From Buxus sempervirens (Eukaryota > Streptophyta > Magnoliopsida > Buxales > Buxaceae): 64,000 nucleotides of DNA. Shown piece by piece: positions 28,546 through 41,329 of the stretch; the first letter of the stretch is position 1, and each line of letters begins with the position of its first letter. Both the position numbers and the translations under genes were made by a program. The stretch spans positions 16,554,001 through 16,618,000 of the forward strand of contig OX387193.1 of assembly GCA_947561395.2 (NCBI GenBank). Direction: 5' to 3'. The notes under the pieces were generated by a model that saw only the letters and a program-made list of their open reading frames with translations, was not told the DNA's origin and did not search any database.

Positions 28546-30117
28546 ATTTTCGAATTGTTTCCTTTTCCAATTGGTTTTATTAGCTTGGTTACTTGCCCAA
28601 ACACACTGTTCACCACTGGGTGGCTTCTGGACTGCCCCAAATTGGGCACTTGACATATCAAATGGCATTAAAGGCCCGTTTAACCCTTGAATTTCATGAG
28701 ATTGCATGGGGATACCAAAAATATGCACAAACAGACTTCTTATGATAAAGGAAACATGTTACAATACAAATTGGCCTTCAAGGGCATGAATCAAAATAAA
28801 ATTACAATTTTAGCCTCCTTGGGCTTGAGAATGAGAATTTTTAAACTAAAAAGGAAAAATCCCTTTGTACCAGCAGCTCCAGGGTGTTCTCCACACCAAT
28901 TTCCTGCAAAACAAAGGATTAGTAATATTCATACATAGGAGGGCCTAGGTTCCCTCCCCAAAATGGACACCCAATGCATGGATTTCGGGACTTTTAGGTG
29001 CCTCCTATGGACATTTGGGGTAGAACGACACCTAAGAAGAGTAAAAACTCTCTCTAAGGGTTACACCAATCCTAGGATAACAACAAATTTCTGGGAATAA
29101 CAAAATCCCCACAAATGGCCAACATGAGCTTGATATTTACAAAGTAAAGATGTTACCACAAATAATAGGCTTACATTACCTTGTTACCTCATGTTTACCT
29201 TCCAAATGGTGTCCATATCATGCCTTGGACCACCTGAGCCATGCAAGACGGCCTTCCCTCAATTACAAACCCTTTCCCCATCGCATTTGGTTTATTTTGG
29301 CCAAAAGGGTGTTTCTCCACCTTCGCGTAGAGGTTTTGGGTTTTGGCTTATTGGCAACTTAGAGCTCAAGCCTAGTGTATGACCAGAATTCTAGATCCAC
29401 CATGTCATCACATCATTGGCTCAAAGTCTCCAAGGTGAATGTTTTCACTTTCGCTTTCCGAAGTAACGACCTCGGTGCGCCAAGCTACACACATTCCTGT
29501 TCAACTTCCTATAGGTGATAGGTAGGCTGTGTAAAAAATAAAAAAAAAGTTCTCAAGTGCATTTGAAAAAGAGGGTCACATTCAACACAACGTCCCACCC
29601 TTGCCACTCTTTTTTTCTTATTCATGCAAGCGCAATCACATTCACCAAGGCATGATATGGAAATCATATTTGAAGTAAACAATCATGAGTAAAACAAAGT
29701 AATAAAAAAAACACCTAGCATGCTCATACTAACATGTATTCACACAAGCATCATGCAAGCATGTTATCATGTTGTACAAAAAAGCAAATAAATCATGGTG
29801 AGCATGCTTAATACAAAGTAAACATCTCTCCAGCATTCTGATCTCATGCTTACCACATCAAAGTTCTAATCAAAGCATGCTTATCATGACAAAAATGGCA
29901 ACCTAGCATGGTAAGACTATCTAGGTCCACTAACATGGTTTTGAATATAATCAAAGCATACACCCATCACATGGCCTATTGTCTGAGGTCTCAGGTATTC
30001 TAAAAATTATAACACTCAGATCAAACATGTTTATCACAAATGGTAAAATAGCAAACAATTCATGGAAATTAATCGATCATGCTCAAGCAATCAAAACATG
30101 GCTCAATTCCACTAGCC

Positions 30118-30136
30118 ATCCCCAGCAGAGTCGCCA
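30118..30136 (-). promoter_or_regulatory. Primer-binding site (tRNA-Arg type) of Element 2
   Basis: In sense tggcgactctgctggggat, starting two bases after the LTR end. It is complementary to the 3' end of plant tRNA-Arg including CCA. Confidence 0.9.
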
Positions 30137-31963
30137 GTTGTGAGACATGGATTTGTCATCTCGGATGACTTCCGATATCGTCACGCGGGGGTTGATAAAA
30201 TGTTAAGAGTCGCCACCATCCATCTTAGGGTGTGAATGGACACCAAAAGGTTCATAGATGTCAAATAGAGCCAAAGTAGCTCTAAGATGAGGAAAAATCC
30301 AGAGATTGGGTACGGGGAATTATTTATGAGCGGGGGAAGGTGTTAGGCACCCCCACTCATCCATCTAAGACGGTTACCACATGTTTGCTTATGCTATAAA
30401 TTGTTTGCTAGTAAAATAAACAAAAAGGTGCTTAACAAGCACAATGTGTGTGACCATTCCACATGAGAAGTCTAATGAGTTTAGACTCTCTTTGTGGATT
30501 CATCACTTCTAAAACTTCATGAGTGAAGTGAAATCCAAGTAAAAATGAAGAAAATCAAGCCAAGGCAAATCTGGAGAAATTCGGTCAAAAGAGCTTGAAA
30601 GCTTTGATAAACCATAACTCATTCAATTTAAATCTAAATCAAATGAAACCAAAGCCATTTGAAAACTGGTATATATTGGAATATACAGTAGAAAATCCAG
30701 CTCAATCCGATCCAAAACAAGAGAGAAATCCACATATGAAATCTGCTGTTATAACTCAGAAAAAGTGTTAAGTAGGCATTTTCAAAGCTCTATTCGTGGA
30801 GTTTGGCTCAATAAAAAAACATGAAAATTGGTATGGAGGAAGTATGTGGTGCCATCTTTCCAAAGAAAAAAACATCACACCAATCTCTATCCGGATGTGA
30901 CTTGTGTGCTCTCTTGAACAGGCCTAGAAGACCACAGATGAGCTCTGGACTATGCCAGCGAGCACCTCTGAGTCCATTGAGCACCCAAGGCACAAAACAG
31001 ATTGAAATCAGCTGAAACTTGTTGGAAATGAAAATAGACTTCTCAAAGAAAACTCAGAAACTGGAATCACATAAAACGGATTAAAACTGAGCAAATAGTG
31101 CACCATCAAAGCAGCAAGTTCAGCAATCTGGGCTGAACTGTCTTACAAACTTTGTAGAGATGGTATCAAAAATTGGCTACATGGAAGTGGACGAAAATTT
31201 CCAGATATTAAATAGACCTTCCAATCTATCACATGTCTTTGGAATCACTCAAAAATTCATCCGGAGGATGAAGTTATAAGTCTTCCAAGACAGGCCACAG
31301 ATCTGTCCTGTTCTGAGGTTTTTTGAAGAGGAAATACAGAAACCAGTGCATGTGTGCATGTGGATTCGACCAGAACCTCAAAATCAACAAGAAATCCTCT
31401 CATGAAGTTCTAAAACTCATTTTAAGGCCTAGGACCTCAGATTTTCCATATTGAACATGGAAAGCCCAAGATCTAGCCCATTTGATGAAAATAGTGAAAA
31501 GTGAGTGTGAAAGTGTGGAAAATCTCATTTCTATGAGAAGCTTGGAATCCATGGCTATTGAGAGCATGGATTCACATCTTCTCCAAATATAAAATAAAAT
31601 CAGATAAGCATTCAAGGGTTCAAAATAACCATATAGCATGCTTTTCATCACTTGTGGGTTCTAAACCTAGAGGATCCATTCCACCTTCCTTTTCCCCAGG
31701 CTCTCTCTTCACGTTTTACGGCTAGAGAGGATTCCCAGGTACTTTAGAAGGGGTTTGGGGTTACAAAAATGCACAAAGGCCTTACACTACAGAAAGGTAG
31801 AAGATGAGAGATTTGCTAGAACTTAAAAGGGAAGACTGGAAATGAAAGAGAGCTTTACCTTGGTAGCTTGAGCCTTCAGTAGACAATCCAGCAGAGCTTC
31901 TCCTTCTTCTTGCAGAGCTTCTAAGCTTCAAATTGTCAGCCATTTGCAAGAGGAGGACCCCTC

Positions 31964-31971
31964 TATTTATA
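31964..31971 (-). promoter_or_regulatory. TATA box of the Element 2 LTR promoter
   Basis: In sense TATAAATA in the context ggcctataaataga, the same context as in Elements 1 and 3. Confidence 0.85.
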
Positions 31972-32164
31972 GGCCAAGTCAAGGGTAGAAGAGTCCCAAG
32001 GGTAGGCCAAAAAGGCCTTCTAGATTATTCCAATTCTCCTCCAAGGCTTGAATTGGAGTAATTTAGCAAGTTTCGGAGGGTGAAATAGGGAGTTCAAGTC
32101 CCTAAGAGAGAGGTAATATGCGTAAATAAGGCTCAGAGATCGAGCCATTTCGCAAAGCCTCGAA

Positions 32165-32440
32165 ACAGCCAAAACCGTATACTCAGTGCGGTTTGTACAG
32201 AACCGCCACTCAAAGTGCGGTTCAATACAAATTTGATCAAACCGCATATACAGGGCGGTTCAATTCAGTTATGCTTTAATTGAGTGCTGTCCACGCGGCT
32301 TAACGGCCGAAGCTTCGCGAAGCCACGTGGCCGCCAGCGCAACAAGCAAGGACCTGAACCGTGCTGTTTGTGCGGTTGCAACCGCACATACAGAGCGGTT
32401 GAAACCGAGATTATAAAAACCGCATACACAGTGCGGTTGG
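32165..32440 (-). repeat. AACCG...CGGTT motif cluster in U3 of Element 2
   Basis: At least five inverted pairs with AACCG/CGGTT arms and 9-12 base loops containing ACTGAGTAT or CTGTATG variants in sense. It lies 110-390 bp from the LTR start and upstream of the TATA box. Confidence 0.88.
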
Positions 32441-32556
32441 CACTGATTTTGATTGTTTTTGAAAGTTTGCCATATGTCAAGGCTCAAATAAGACCTTTGG
32501 AGCCCTTCTTAGTTAATCTCCTATATTGGGGTGCAATTTGGGGTGTCTACAAGGCT

Positions 32557-33457
32557 ACAACTTCAAACTCAGCATGTAAGTTTTTTCAGTGGTGTAAACC
32601 TATGGCACCCCATAATGTTTGTGCTTTGAAATACGAAAGTCGAAGCTGTAAATGTAACAGAAAAGCTATCATTAGAGTTACTGAGACATCAACCCATCCA
32701 AACAAATTATTCTATACTTGTGCGAGGAAGGTTATGGTAAATAGTAATTTTGTTGGTTAATTTTATTATTATCCAATTTTAAAATAATATATTAATTACT
32801 AAAAGTACTTATACATGTAGGTTTCTAGTTCAGACCCAGAATGTGATTTCTTCGAGTGGTGTATTCCCTTACCACATTTGAGTCATATTGGCTCTATCGA
32901 TGAGAAATCTTGTTCTAGCAAGACGACCTGTAGTCAGAACATTTCTGAAGATAACTTGACTAGAGCATCAATGGAGGATCTTAGTTCACGAATGATTTAG
33001 ATTGAGGGTAAAGTGGAGGAGCTGAAGTCTTTTGAAAATCAATTAGTGTGTCTGCGCAAGGAGATGGATGGGTTCAAAACACTCCTGATTGTTGCAATCA
33101 TACTCCCAATTATTCTGTTTGCTTTTCAACTTATGTCATTTGAGGTGTGTACTTATTCTCTTGAATATGGTCCTTCCTATATTTGTTATTAAATTCAAAG
33201 TGTTGTCTTTTGGTAGTGATGTTGTGGTTATTATTTTGAAGGTGTTATTATTTTCAATTTGTGTTTATTGGTTGAGTTCGAACATTCATTACTTTTGTCA
33301 ACATTTAAAGTTTGTTATGAGCATGTTATAGGATATAAATTTTTGATGATGTGCACTCTGGCTCATAAACAATCATTGCTATTTTTTTTCCAGGCATGAA
33401 GCTGACTTAGCTTTTGTTGCTGCACAGGCTCTTCTTGATGATGACGATGAGATGTAG
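32557..33457 (+). pseudogene. GRF-type zinc-finger gene, 5' part cut off by Element 2
   Basis: Three exons can be read. 32557-32736 encodes ACKFFQWCKP, the end of one GRF finger, then the start of another (CKCNRKA, FYTCAR). An 84-bp intron (32737-32820) ends acatgtag. 32821-33146 completes the finger (ECDFFEWC), then a coiled coil and a hydrophobic helix (about 20 residues, LLIVAIILPIILFAF). A second intron (33147-33393) leads to a short acidic last exon ending at TAG 33455-33457. Order and size fit plant GRF zinc-finger proteins with a C-terminal membrane anchor. TAG at 32998-33000 breaks exon 2, and the start of the gene is beyond Element 2. Nucleic-acid binding is the known role of GRF fingers. 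Confidence 0.65.
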
Positions 33458-34335
33458 TTCCATGTGGAGCTTAAGTTTCATCTTGACTTCTTCTGTAATT
33501 GAATGACAAAAACCAAACCAAAATCATGTATTAAACGGTCCCTATGATTTATGTGGAGCTCATGTAAACAGATGCATTCAAGTTTTTATTCGTGACCTTG
33601 TATCCTTCCATATGTAATGTTTTAGGTTAACGAATTAAGCTGAGCTGTAGATGAGCTTTATGCAACTCCAATTAACGAATTATCCTTCATTGTGTTATAT
33701 CAAAATCTTTTATTGGTTCTATCATATTTTTTGTCTTCCTCTTGGTCTCTTATGCTCTTCAATATGCATCCTATTAATTTCGGTTAAATTGAACCACCCT
33801 TTTTACTAGTTTAATGCATGGGTTTATTTTTTAAATTGATAGTTTAATCCAACATTTACTCAAACAGTTCGATGCTTCATCCCAAAGTTTGAGTAAAATT
33901 TTTTTTTGGTATTCATTGATTCCATCGAATATAATGGTTTATTGGTTCAAAAAAAGTTTTTAGCACATTCACGAAATAAAAAAAAACAAGGTAACACATT
34001 TAAGGAATCAAGTCCAACTGTCGAAGGGCAAAGTGCTTGGGTTAATGATTCAGCGTCGTCACCAATTAATGCTTTGGTCTTGTATGCATTGAGGGTGGTG
34101 AATATATACACCCAGAGGTTTATATAGGTTAGGTATAGATCCAACCAAAAGGGTTAAGTGGCTCAAAAGAAGAAAAATAAGAAAAAAGTTTTTCTTCCTC
34201 ACACATGAGGATCTACGGTTCCAAAAACAACTTAAAGGTGTTTAGGAACGACCCCAATAGGTTTATATAGGTTAGGCAGAAGTGTAGGAGGAGTGGGATT
34301 TGATTTAGAAATAAAAGAGAATTTTTAAACTGCAT
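33458..34335. other. Probable 3' UTR of the GRF gene and old intergenic DNA
   Basis: AT-rich with no supported gene. Ordinary 3' UTR-like sequence to about 33720, then unique DNA. Confidence 0.4.
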
Positions 34336-34765
34336 TTACGTAATGAACGTTCGAGTGCTCTCTAACGCAGCTCGCACGTTCATTGGTCGCAAACAGCTAA
34401 TAACGCAAGGTTCGAACATTCGTCAAACACAAGGTTTAAATTATGCGCTCGTTCGAATGTCGGGTCAAACTCTCTCAAACGCCACTCTCGGGTTTTGCAG
34501 AAATCACCACAGATACTGCCTCGTTCGAACTTCGGGTCAAACTCTCTCAAACGCCACTCTCGGGTTTTGCAGAAATCACCATAGATACTACCTCATTCGA
34601 ACGTCGGGTCAAACTCTCTCGAATGCCACTCTCAGGTTTTTATAGAAATCACCACAGATACTGCCTCATTCAAACGCTAGCTCAAACCCTCTCTAACGCT
34701 ACTCTCGGGTTTGTTTGCAACTCAGTAATTAAGGTAACGCTCAAACGCCACCTCAATCCCTCTCT
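34336..34765. repeat. Minisatellite of about 70-bp units (four to five copies)
   Basis: Units carry tcgggtcaaactctctcaa then cgccactctcgggttt and tgcagaaatcaccacagata. Copies diverge outward. ORFs across it are a by-product. Confidence 0.85.
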
Positions 34766-35017
34766 AACGCCAAGCATAAAATCTTCAAATTAACTCCAAT
34801 TTTCACGCGGTTCAAAGCACGACTTCGAAAACTTATCCTAACCAACTTAAAGGCATTGAAACACATTGTTTAACACAAAATCTAGCCGACCTAAAATATT
34901 AAACCTAACAATCTCCCTATTTGGCAATGCAAGGTTCACAAACTTGGATCTATTAGGAAACCATACTAGCACTTTTAACATTTATTTTTATTTTGTAAAG
35001 ACTTCCACCAAAGTGGT

Positions 35018-37370
35018 TGTTATAATACCTCAAAAATTTCTAGAAATTTTAATGAAATAATAATCAGTATTTTATTGTGAATTTATTGATGTATTATAAT
35101 TAAATATATAGGTAATCACATTGATGAAAGAGATCAGGAGTTTGATGCAAATCTAACCGTTAGATCATGAGATAACGAGACAAGTATTAATTTAAGGCTA
35201 TTTGTCAATTTGATTGGTTAGTAGTATAGGATTTGATGGAGGGGGGATACATGGAATCATGAGACTAAAAATAGGGTTTATACTTAAGAGAGTATACGAC
35301 TAATCAATTGTATACCTTGCTTGTATTTCTCTTGCGGCTGAAAATAGAAGAAGAGAATAACTGAAAGGAGAAGGAAGAAACCATAGAGCTTTGCTGATCT
35401 TGAAGTGTTTTGCAAATCAGGAAGAGCTTTGTGTTGCTATAGAGGGAGAGATCAACACCTACACTAAGAGGAAAGAGGAAGAAGGAGTTATTGGAACTAA
35501 CAGAGGTAGGTAGCACACCCGTTTAGTCGTATTGCGTTTTATTGTGATCTAATCGTTCTATATGTTCTAGATATATTGAATATATGTTTGTGTAGATATT
35601 AGAGATGATCTTGATGTATAGAATATAGTGTATTGCATAAAAACTTGTTTTTGGAAGTTGAGTTAGCCATTGTTTGTCGAGCGCCTGGCATGGTCGCCTG
35701 AGCGACGTAGCCGAGCGACTTGCCTGTATATATTTTTTTAAATTAGTCGCCCAACCAGATCGCCTAAGAGACCAGAGTTGAGCGATAGTAAAAAATAACT
35801 ATTTTTAGTCTAGGTCGCCTAAGGATCGCCTGGGCACTTACCTTGAGCGCCCGTTGATTTTAAAATTTCGTTTTAAAATATACGATCGCCGAAGCAATGG
35901 GGTTGAGTGATCAACACAGAAACTTGATTTTCTCAAATTAAAGAATTATTCAAATACAAAATGATTTTAAATGAATTTTAATATTTGAACCAACAGATAT
36001 TAAGTGTTTATAACTGTTTTCAATGATCTTTTGAATCAAAAACAATTTGAAGAGTGATTTAGGTTTGTTTGCAAAAAGATTGTCTTACTTTGGAAATAAA
36101 AGGATTTTTGGGACTATTTCACAATCTGATTTGAGTTGATTCCTACTCGGTATAATATATTTTAAAGTATCTTGATTTCTGAACTTTAGAGGAACTTCAC
36201 ACCAGAAATATTTTATATAGTTATCTTTGAAAAGAGTTTAAGCTTCGGAATACCCTATATGCCATTAGGCACTGTTATTAACTGTATTGTTTTGAGTTAG
36301 TTGTTATTGTGGGTGTCTAGTGGGCATAGCTGCATGTGGATCCATAGGGTTAAGCTAAAGAGTGAAGAGGTTTTTCTTTGGTTGGATACTCTTAGTTTGT
36401 GCTCGTGCTTCCTTTGTAAGTTAGTTTGAATTGGGGGGTATTCATGTCTGTAGGGTCTCATTTCGAGTTTTTATCCTTACATACAAACCTTGTATGTAAG
36501 GATAAGCGGCCATCTCCATGTATTGATTAAGGTGCTACATGCTAGTGGTACGTGCCGAACTTCGTAAGTTTCGTGCACAATAAGTTGATGTCTAGGCTTC
36601 TTACTGTTAGACCAAGATTCGGGTTTGAGGATATTTACTAGTTTTGCCCATAAGTCGCATGGTGGCATAGTGAATGGAAAGTTTTTTGTTAAAGGCCTTC
36701 TTGTCTTCATGAGTCCTACAAAGACATGTGATGGATTGGTTTTGGTTTTGCTTATTACATTTTTGCGATGGAAATCATGTTGAGAGGAAAGATTATATCT
36801 GTTGAAATGTCTTTATTGGATTACCGTTTTATTTATTGAGATTGTATCCTGTTTATTCGTTTACTTTATCGAGCATGAAAGAATGACTATTTTATGTATA
36901 AACTGTTTAGTCATGCATGTTGTTACCTACTGGGATATTTGTATCTCATTCGTATTTTGTTTTGTTTTGTTTTTAGCTGATACGTGAAAGAGGGACTTGG
37001 GGTTTGATACTCAGGGTGAGATTGCAGATTTTCTTCCGGAGGATTATTATTATCCTTAGTAGTTAGGTTTTCGAGGTTGATACAAATATTTGAGACATTG
37101 GTTATTTATTTGTTATTTTATGGATTGATGTTTATGAGAGTGAGAGTGATAGAACTTGTTTGACTAGACTTGATTTATTTTTGATGAGATGGTTTGGATG
37201 ACTTTTATCCACACTTAATGAGTTTTTATAGATGATAAACTTCCGCACTCAGATATTCATTGTTTAATGAATGATATTATTGGTCTGGTAATTTGATGTT
37301 TTCGGCCCAGTAGCACTTCGGATTCGGGTTGGGTGCTTGTTTTGCATTGACTCGGGTTCAGGGCGTTACA
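35018..37370 (+). mobile_element. Candidate solo LTR (2353 bp) of a different Ty3/Gypsy family
   Basis: Starts TGTTATAATACCTC and ends GGGCGTTACA, ends typical of plant Gypsy LTRs. Flanking five-mers are gtggt (35013-35017) and gttgt (37371-37375), one mismatch. No pol or gag inside. At 35675-35900 there is a cluster of TCGCC/GGCGA-type motifs (for example gtcgcctgagcgac). Orientation is assigned from the TG...CA ends only. Confidence 0.6.
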
Positions 37371-37666
37371 GTTGTATTGACAAAGTATAGAGTTGACATT
37401 TTACACACAAGCTTGACACATTGTCAAGGAATTTAGTAGGGGATTTTAGGTACAAGGCCACTAATCAGAGTATATATATACGAGAACCAAAAATGACACA
37501 AAATTTACACACCAAAATGAAACATTGATTCAGGATAAAACAAATATGTACACCCATTTGTACATCATCATCCATGATAAAATAAAATAAATTAAAAATA
37601 AAATAGACATGTTTGTTAATTACAGTCATCCAGGATCCAAAATATACATAAAAAATATAAGTCCAT
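37371..37666. other. Short unique stretch between two LTR insertions
   Basis: AT-rich, with no gene or repeat seen. tccat (37662-37666) abuts the left end of Element 4. Confidence 0.4.
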
Positions 37667-40600
37667 TGTGCGCGGTGAAATCGCATGGCGGGGCGCACGT
37701 GTTGTGTGCATGCTTCCTAAAAATTGAATACCGAAGTCACCACCGCCTGACAGGGTGCAGGCGGACACCTGGGTGCCTAAGTTTATCTATCTTGGTCTAC
37801 GGCTTGAGATTCTAGCTAAGTGTTCGGTTCCGGTTCGGGGAAGTCCAAAGACACCCCGGTCCGCCCCGCTGGTTTAGCGGGTCCCTTGGGTCACCCTAGT
37901 TTGAGTCAACTATACTCACCATGTCCTAATCCAGCATGTATCAGATTAAGTCTGGTAGGGACTTTTGCAAGTGTAAGTCCCTTTTATTTATTTTTATCTT
38001 TTTAGTCATTTAAGTGAAGTGGGTCGGATATGGGCCCCATTGGAAGGCCCATGGGTAGCCAAGGTGGGCTTTTAATCAAGTCTAATGCCCATTAGGGTTA
38101 TTGGGTAACTTTTATTGGATTTGGTTATTTTGATTTTGGGGTCAATTAAAAATACAAATTAATTAAGTGCATTTAAGTTTTTTAATTAAGGCCCATTGGG
38201 CTTGGGGTAACCCATGGGTAATTAACCGGGCCTTGGACCCATTTATTGAAACGGATCCTGGTGTGGGTCAGCCTGGATGAGGGCCCCATTGGAGGGCCCA
38301 CAAAGCCTTGATGGGCCCAAGTCTCAAAATGGGCTGGGTTTGGCCCAAAAGCCCATATGGTTCATTTTAAAGTCATTCGGTTTTGATCGGGTGGACTCGG
38401 GTCTAGAAAATCGGGTTAGAATTTAAAGAGCTCGATCGTACTTCCATTGTAGTCTGGGTCTGACCGTAGACCCGATGCAGTTTAGGCCTAGCTGCATGTA
38501 TTATGCGGTTAGCTTTGAACCGTTCTGTTTGCGGTTCGACCGGGAAATCGAAAAACGCCACAAATTCCGGCCAAGATAGGTTCACCGGTTTCCCAGGGGC
38601 GTCCGCCGGCTGCTGTTGAGTTTCCAAAGTGCACATAGTAGCTTATGGATTCATTTTAACTTAAAATTCCTACTTCTATCAAACCATTAACATGCTCTTT
38701 CAAACCATCCTTAAGTAAACACAAGCATCAAACCAATATATGAAATCATGCATGCAGAAGTTGACAATCGTTAAAAATGAAAGAAAAACATCTAAAGAAT
38801 CAAAGGTGTTTTGAAAAGTTGATTTAAAAATGCCAAGAGTGATCTAGACCATATATAATATTTAACCAAAAGTATATGTTTATAATAAAGATTAATCAAT
38901 ACAAACCTGAAATATTGCAAATGAGCGTATGGGTGTGTGCAATGCTTTCTTCTTCTTCTTTTCTTTTCTTTCCTTTTTTTTTTAGAGAAAATACTTAGGA
39001 TATCGAAATCGTTGATGAAAACATACTAAATAAGGATGAACTCTATAAAGTAAAGATAACAATGTTTAAAAAAAGAAAATAATATGTTTAAAAGAAGAAA
39101 TGGAGAACAACCACATCCTTTAAAATTAATTTTTGGGGTCTGTAGTAGGGACTGTTGAAGTCCCTACTTCTTGGTGCGTTGGAGATTCACACTTTCTCTA
39201 TACAATGAACCAAACATGCATGGCATGAAAACTATAACCATTCACCATTCAATCAAATTCATTATCATTCATTCGACTAGTGTAAAGAGATGTAACAGCA
39301 CCTTTATTCACAAAGATGAAGCATTAGTAACAATAAATAAGCAAAAAACCTTCTTAAGAAACTGAATATAGTGTTGAAAATATACCAAAAGTATCAAAAG
39401 TGACGACATGAAAAGTGTGTGAGTGGATTAGAAAACAAAAGAATAAAGAAAACAAAGGAAAGATTAATACATATACTTCGTGAAATACAAAGGAAAGATT
39501 AGCATATAAGTGACGACATGAAAAGTATCAAAAGAATAAAGAATACAAAAGTGAGTTCAAAAGTGACGATATGAAAAGTATCAAAAGAATAAGGAAAACA
39601 TAACCTATAAAAGAGAGTTTAATACATATACTTCACAGAATACAAAGGAAAGATTAGAATATAAGTGAGACAAATCAAATAATTGTGTGTGTGTCATACT
39701 TTCTGATCTTACTACACACATGTAATATGACCCCTTCTGATATCATGCAAACCTACTTTTAGATGGTAGAAAATAGCATTAAAGAAGGGAATGGGGGAAG
39801 AGAAGGTTTTAGGGATACATGACACCATTGAAGAGGACAATCCCCTCTTAAAGCATTAGATCAATGAATAATCAGATCCAAACAAGACTATCCATTTAGT
39901 AAAAAAAAAAACCTCCTCTCACCTTTTTATGTGAGGAGTCCCCCATACCATGGGGACTTCAATGATCATGCAAAAGAAAGATAAAACAGTGAGAAACCAG
40001 CTTCAACAAATAAACAATAACTTATTTAGATAGAGGCTTACTCAATCTTGTTTTGTATTGACATATGTTAAATAAAAAAACTACAGGAAATTTCACCTTG
40101 ACTCTTACCTGTTCTACCAACTGTGTGATAATCTCCAGTGATGTTCACAACAGATTGGGAGCTTCCTCTAGTTCCGAATAAGGTCCTCTTTTGATTTCCA
40201 AGATGCTAGGAGAGTAAAGGAGAGTGAAAGAGATGTTTTGAAGGGTAAAGTGGGGATAAAAGAAGTGATTTAGGGGTAGAAGAAGGGTATGGAAGTTTGC
40301 TGGTCGAAGGAAGTGAGGTGGGAACGTAGAGAACCAAAAGATTTGGAAGGAAGTTGGAGAGGTGGTAGAGTGGGAGAGGTGAGAGAGATAGAGAGAGCAA
40401 ATGACCGAATGAAGAAATGAGAGGCCATGAACTTTTTTTTATGCCACATGACTAAAATTTGAATATTTACAAAGGATCCCTTTTTTTAAAAATATTTCCT
40501 ATTCTTATCTTGGACAGCTCATGGGGGATACGTATCCCCATGTGCAAAATGTTTAATATTTTAATATTTGCAATATCTTTTATTTTCTATTTATTTAATT

Positions 40601-41314
40601 AATGAGATATTGTTTGATTTTAAGATTATTTTATTAAGATTTTTTCTCTTCTTTTGAGCACATGCGTCCTTTGCATTTTTTATTTTCCTTTTTCAATTAA
40701 ATTAAATGCTTTAACTAAATTTTAATAAAAAATATTATTTTTTAATTCAGAACTTTTACTTCATTGTTCTTGCTTCAGCATTTGCCACATGTGCAGATTT
40801 TCCGAAACTTTGATTGCTCATATCTCTTTCATCTGGTATCCAATTCCAGCAAATTTAATGGCATTGGAATCAGTATGAGATTCTTTACCCACTGAGCTAG
40901 AGTTTAGCAACAAATTCAGATTTTTAGCATAAATGCGAAACTGCTCCCTCGGAGGCAGTTTTGCTCATATCTTTCAATCCAGGACTCCGATTCCAGTGAA
41001 CTCAGTTGCGTTGGAATTGTATCAAGATGCTCTTTCTGCTAACATAAGTTTGGGTGGCTGATTTGGGGTTTAGCAAAAAACCGATTTTTGCTATTCCCCG
41101 TTTTGACCATCCTACAACTTCTTCATCTGGACTTCGATTTGGATAAACTTGGTGTCGTTAGAACCGTATCGGAATCCTCTATCTAATGGTATGAAGTTTG
41201 GTGGTCAATTCGCACTGGATCAAAAAAGTCAACTTTTTGACCCTTCCTGGTTTGACTTTTCAATTAAGGTTTTCATTTTCTGTACTTTCGGTGCGCAAAA
41301 ATGAGGTATTGACA
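37667..41314 (-). repeat. 3' LTR of Element 4 (about 3.65 kb)
   Basis: In sense it starts TGTCAATACC at 41314 next to a polypurine tract. It shares the early 'gtcaaa...gttgacttttt' block with the Element 3 and solo LTRs, and the late block around 37735-38400 with the 5' LTR fragment. It ends CGCGCACA at 37667. It is about 1.1 kb longer than its relatives; the extra length lies roughly in 38650-40100, which has small repeats (agtgacgacatgaaaagta) and no ORF. A TATA-like CATAAAA lies near 40440. Confidence 0.78.
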
Positions 41315-41329
41315 GCTGCCCCTCTTCGC
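41315..41329 (-). promoter_or_regulatory. Polypurine tract of Element 4
   Basis: In sense gcgaagaggggcagc, directly before the LTR start. It is almost the same as Element 1's tract. Confidence 0.85.

Larger units (their letters stand above)
26640..30117 (-). other. Leader of Element 2 (non-coding)
   Basis: About 3.5 kb between primer site and gag, the same size as in Element 1. It holds the hairpin array (27000-27720), further single hairpins such as CTGAAA/TTTCAG near 27715-27740 and CTTGGAA/TTCCAAG near 27858-27881, an AACCG cluster (28435-28545) and the blocks shared with Element 1 (29290-29500). No ORF here looks real. Confidence 0.75.
15711..32551 (-). mobile_element. Element 2: Tat/Ogre-type Ty3/Gypsy LTR retrotransposon, interrupted by Element 1
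   Basis: Read right to left: 5' LTR (30139-32551), primer site, leader with hairpin array, gag-pro, frameshift site, pol with two stops, and 3' region with an antisense PMD gene. No 3' LTR or polypurine tract is found down to 15711, where Element 1 begins. The simplest reading is that Element 1 inserted in Element 2's 3' region, so the remainder lies left of the window. The right target-site copy would be aggct (32552-32556). Confidence 0.85.
30139..32551 (-). repeat. 5' LTR of Element 2 (2413 bp)
   Basis: In sense it starts TGTAGACACCCC at 32551 and ends TCTCACA at 30139. The ends match Element 1's LTR, while U3 is largely different. A TATA box lies 580 bp in, with the AACCG cluster upstream of it. 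An internal TGGCGACTCT lies at 30206-30215. The partner LTR is not in the window. Confidence 0.92.

Noticed and set aside
32284-32760. ORF joining LTR U3 to the GRF exon
   Set aside because: Its N-terminal part is LTR; only the part after 32557 is gene-like.
34343-34793. ORFs across the 70-bp minisatellite
   Set aside because: Low complexity, present in more than one frame, no known domain.
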